A stretch of 16,976 nt of DNA from Treponema sp. (GTDB taxonomy: Bacteria > Spirochaetota > Spirochaetia > Treponematales > Breznakiellaceae), in the NCBI GenBank assembly GCA_031290325.1, contig JAITNU010000080.1, forward strand, positions 1 through 16,976, read 5' to 3'. This document shows, in pieces, positions 14,828-16,976 of this stretch. How positions within the stretch are numbered: position 1 is the first letter of the stretch; each line of letters opens with the position of its first letter. Made by a program: the position numbers and the translations under genes. Under the pieces are notes generated by a model. It was not told where the DNA came from and made no database searches. It was given only the letters and a program-made list of their open reading frames with translations.

Positions 14828-15328
14828 GTGAAGCAGCATGTGGTGTCGGCCCTGGTGGAAAACCGGGCGGGGACCCTCAGCCGAGTTTCCGGACTCTTCA
14901 GCCGCCGTGGTTTTAACATTGATAGTTTAACGGTTGGGGAGACTGAGGATACGTCCATCTCCCGGATGACTATCGCGGTAACGGGAGACGATGCGGTGCT
15001 TGAACAGATCATAAAACAACTGGGTAAGCTCGTTGATGTCATTGCGGTGCGGGAGTTGGATTCCTCCTCCTGTATACGCCGGGAAATCATGTTGGTAAAA
15101 ATCGCGGCAGATGAAAAGACCCGGCCTGCGGTTCTCGCGATTGCCGGTATTTTTCGTTCCCGTGTTATTGATGTATCCCCTTCTACCATTACTATTGAGG
15201 CTACCGGTGATATTGAAAAGCTGAATGGCCTCCTCCTGCTCCTGCGCCCCTATGGCGTTTTGGAACTTGCCCGCACCGGCCTTGTGGCCCTGGAGCGGGG
15301 TTCCCTCGTACTCAGCAGTAGCACCTAA
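14828..15328 (+). CDS. ilvN: Acetolactate synthase small (regulatory) subunit
   Basis: The regulatory subunit binds valine through its ACT domain and activates the catalytic subunit, which makes acetolactate from pyruvate in valine, leucine and isoleucine synthesis. The 166-residue protein starts with the hallmark ACT sequence MKQHVVSALVENRAGTLSRV and SGLFSRRGFNIDSLTVG (to about 37), followed by the second ACT-like domain (about 75-166, beginning REIMLVKIAAD). GTG 14828 is chosen because GGAGG (14818-14822) stands five bases upstream and family members start at this point; ATG 14816 would overlap that site. No catalytic-subunit gene (ilvB) is adjacent. ilvC follows after a 113-base structured spacer. 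Confidence 0.95.
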   Translation: MKQHVVSALVENRAGTLSRVSGLFSRRGFNIDSLTVGETEDTSISRMTIAVTGDDAVLEQIIKQLGKLVDVIAVRELDSSSCIRREIMLVKIAADEKTRPAVLAIAGIFRSRVIDVSPSTITIEATGDIEKLNGLLLLLRPYGVLELARTGLVALERGSLVLSSST

Positions 15329-15382
15329 CCGGCAATTGCGCGGCCTTTCCTTTTCAGGAAAACGCCGTAAGTCAATTACCGG
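15329..15382 (+). other. Long imperfect hairpin directly after ilvN
   Basis: Starting at the base after the ilvN stop, CCGGCAATTG (15329-15338) pairs with CAATTACCGG (15373-15382) with one mismatch. CGGC (15341-15344) pairs with GCCG (15364-15367), and TTTCC (15346-15350) with GGAAA (15357-15361). The three stacked stems make one 54-base hairpin with a six-base loop. Confidence 0.5.
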
Positions 15383-15395
15383 ATTCTCACCCAGC

Positions 15396-15421
15396 CCTCA
15401 GAGCGGCAGCCCGCTCTGAGG
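15396..15421 (+). other. Perfect 11-base hairpin before ilvC
   Basis: CCTCAGAGCGG (15396-15406) and CCGCTCTGAGG (15411-15421) pair perfectly around CAGC. No T tract follows, so it is unlikely to terminate. It ends nine bases before the ilvC Shine-Dalgarno AGGAGG (15431-15436) and could set mRNA processing, stability or ilvC translation. Confidence 0.6.
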
Positions 15422-15441
15422 ACCATGCCAAGGAGGCATTT

Positions 15442-16443
15442 ATGGCTATCATGTTTTATGAAAAAGATTGTGACCTCGGGGCGCTCAAGGGCAAAACCAT
15501 TGCCGTCATCGGGTACGGTTCTCAGGGTCATGCCCATGCCCTCAACGCCAAGGAATCGGGGCTCAAGGTGATCGTCGGACTCTACGAAGGCTCCAAGTCC
15601 TGGAAACGGGCTGAGGATGCAGGTCTTACGGTGAAAACCGCTGCTGACGCGGCTGCGGCTGCGGACTTCATCATGATCCTCATCAACGATGAGAAGCAGG
15701 CCAAGCTCTATCAGGAGTCCATCAAGCCCGCTCTCAAACCCGGCAAGACCCTGGCTTTTGCCCACGGATTCAACATCCACTTCGGCCAGATCATTCCCCC
15801 GCCGGATATCAACGTGGTGATGATCGCCCCCAAGGGTCCGGGCCACACCGTGCGGGAACAGTACCAGGCCGGCGCCGGAGTACCCTGCCTCATCGCGATC
15901 CATCAGGACGCCACCGGGGACGCCAAGCGGCTCGGTCTTGCATACGCCGCAGCCATTGGCGGCGCACGGGCAGGGGTCCTGGAAACCACTTTTAAGGAAG
16001 AAACCGAAACCGATCTCTTTGGGGAACAGGCAGTGCTCTGCGGCGGTGTTTCAGCCCTGATGAAGGCAGGCTATGAGGTCCTCACCGAGGCCGGCTATCA
16101 GCCTGAGAGCGCCTACTTCGAGGTGATGCACGAGATGAAGCTCATCATCGACCTGGTGAACCGGGGTGGTCTCTCCTTCATGCGCTTTTCCATTTCCGAC
16201 ACCGCCGAATACGGGGACTATGTATCCGGTCCCAAGGTCATCACCGAGGACACCAAGAACGCCATGCGTCAGATTCTGAAGGAGATACAGAACGGCACGT
16301 TTGCCCGTGAATGGATCCTGGAAAACCAGGTGAACCGTCCCAACTTCAACCGTATGCGGGCCATTGAAGCCCAGCACCCCATTGAGAAGGTGGGCAAGGA
16401 GCTGCGTTCCATGATGAGCTGGCTTCAGAAAAGTGAGAAATGA
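15442..16443 (+). CDS. ilvC: Ketol-acid reductoisomerase, class I
   Basis: It converts acetolactate (or acetohydroxybutyrate) to the dihydroxy acid by Mg-dependent alkyl migration and NAD(P)H reduction, the second common step of branched-chain amino acid synthesis. The 333-residue length is that of the short class I enzymes. Visible are the nucleotide fold GYGSQGHAHALN (24-35), His108 in AHGF, PKGPGH (130-135), and metal ligands Asp191 and Glu195 (DLFGEQ) with Glu227 and Glu231 (FEVMHE). The cofactor loop reads GLYEGSKSW (46-54), with Tyr-Glu where an Arg-led sequence is common, which may affect NADPH versus NADH choice. ATG 15442 follows AGGAGG. Codon use is strongly GC-ending, as expected of a highly expressed gene. 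Confidence 0.97.
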   Translation: MAIMFYEKDCDLGALKGKTIAVIGYGSQGHAHALNAKESGLKVIVGLYEGSKSWKRAEDAGLTVKTAADAAAAADFIMILINDEKQAKLYQESIKPALKPGKTLAFAHGFNIHFGQIIPPPDINVVMIAPKGPGHTVREQYQAGAGVPCLIAIHQDATGDAKRLGLAYAAAIGGARAGVLETTFKEETETDLFGEQAVLCGGVSALMKAGYEVLTEAGYQPESAYFEVMHEMKLIIDLVNRGGLSFMRFSISDTAEYGDYVSGPKVITEDTKNAMRQILKEIQNGTFAREWILENQVNRPNFNRMRAIEAQHPIEKVGKELRSMMSWLQKSEK

Positions 16444-16449
16444 GTAGGT

Positions 16450-16543
16450 AATAGTGAGGAGTCAGGAGTTGTAGCTCTTTCAGCTTGCGGTACTTGAGGG
16501 AGTACGAAAAAGCTTGCAAACAACAAAACTCCTCACTATTTTT
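16450..16543 (+). terminator. Composite palindrome with T tract after ilvC
   Basis: AATAGTGAGGAGT (16450-16462) is perfectly complementary to ACTCCTCACTATT (16528-16540), which runs into TTTTT (16539-16543). Nested inside are GTTGT/ACAAC (16468-16472 with 16520-16524), AGCTCTTTC/GAAAAAGCT (16473-16481 with 16506-16514, one mismatch) and GTACT/AGTAC (16490-16494 with 16501-16505). It can act as a terminator for ilvNC. The size and near-complete symmetry also suit a small palindromic repeat element. Confidence 0.6.
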
Positions 16544-16570
16544 GGTAGACACCGAGCTGTGCTATATATT
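16542..16570 (+). promoter_or_regulatory. Promoter of the LPP20-like gene
   Basis: TTGGTA (16542-16547), a 17-base spacer and TATATT (16565-16570) lie just after the ilvC palindrome. The predicted start near 16577 leaves a leader of about 30 bases with AAGGAG (16595-16600) before the ATG. The -35 overlaps the terminator T tract. Confidence 0.5.
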
Positions 16571-16607
16571 ACTATTAATAGCTTGATAGCAATAAAGGAG
16601 AATGAGG

Positions 16608-16976
16608 ATGAAAAAGATACTGGTAATGATTGTTGGGATACTCGAACTATGCGGCGTCATAATGGCACAGATTATCCCACCGTGGCTTTCTGAGATGGCG
16701 CCTGATGGGGTGTTGTGGGGTATTGGTATTGCGAAACAGTCGAGTGACAGCTTTTCACAGATCATGGCACAAAGTCGCGCACGGCAGAGCATTTCATATC
16801 AGCTTAACAGTTGTATTCAGGCGGCGATTACGGACTACAACCGCGACGCGGGAACTACAGGGCATATCATAAATACCACACTTCAGGAATCAATCACCCG
16901 TATCGTAACCAGCTCTCAGCTTAATGGTTCCAGAATTACCAAGACCTGGCGGGCTCCTGATGGAACTTTTTGGTGC
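16608..16976 (+). CDS. LPP20-like secreted protein, N-terminal part (cut by the window edge)
   Basis: The frame is open from ATG 16608 to the right edge (123 codons). The N-terminus MKKILVMIVGILELCGVIMA is a signal peptide with likely cleavage after Ala20 (signal peptidase I). A lipobox-like cysteine (Cys15) is present but poorly placed. After it come PPWLSEMAPDGVLWGIGIAK and a helix with MAQSRARQSISYQL, the pattern of LPP20-family envelope proteins, in which an alanine/arginine-rich helix follows a GIG-A strand. The 3' end is missing. Function is unknown beyond an envelope location. Confidence 0.65.
   Translation, partial: MKKILVMIVGILELCGVIMAQIIPPWLSEMAPDGVLWGIGIAKQSSDSFSQIMAQSRARQSISYQLNSCIQAAITDYNRDAGTTGHIINTTLQESITRIVTSSQLNGSRITKTWRAPDGTFWC

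Overview
The window is about 17 kb of chromosome with moderate to high GC and short intergenic gaps. It carries mainly housekeeping and biosynthetic genes. The gene types are arginine and branched-chain amino acid synthesis, a TPR/NHL/von Willebrand protein, a SEC-C protein with a J-like domain, and an LPP20-type envelope protein. Together with the codon and GC character they suggest a free-living or gut-symbiotic spirochete, most likely a Treponema of the higher-GC termite-gut type. This placement is inference; there is no rRNA or other marker here.

Plus strand, left part (1-5780): the tail of an unidentified ORF and a possible 31-codon ORF precede a clear promoter and the overlapping argG-argH pair, which covers the last two steps of arginine synthesis. 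After a 234-base gap with competing inverted repeats come an RlmL/YpsC-type RNA methyltransferase, a TetR-family regulator and a calcineurin-like metallophosphoesterase, closely spaced and probably cotranscribed.

Minus strand, centre (5827-9849): one promoter drives four overlapping genes: a GrpE-like protein, a short Hsp70 of 554 residues with a TTG start, a small repeat protein, and a fusion of a J-like domain, a helical repeat region and a SEC-C motif. The J-like domain lacks the HPD tripeptide that normally triggers Hsp70 ATP hydrolysis. This self-contained, non-canonical Hsp70 module is the most interesting system in the window.

Plus strand, right part (10200-16976): a galactokinase-like GHMP kinase with altered signatures has its own promoter. 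It is followed by a surE gene broken by several frameshifts and deletions, then a TPR protein coupled to a secreted TPR/NHL-propeller/VWA protein. Next is an ilvN-ilvC operon with a strong promoter, two large hairpins between the genes, and a long composite palindrome with a T tract after it. The window ends inside an LPP20-like secreted protein gene with its own promoter.

No tRNA, rRNA, CRISPR array, intact insertion sequence or prophage was seen.
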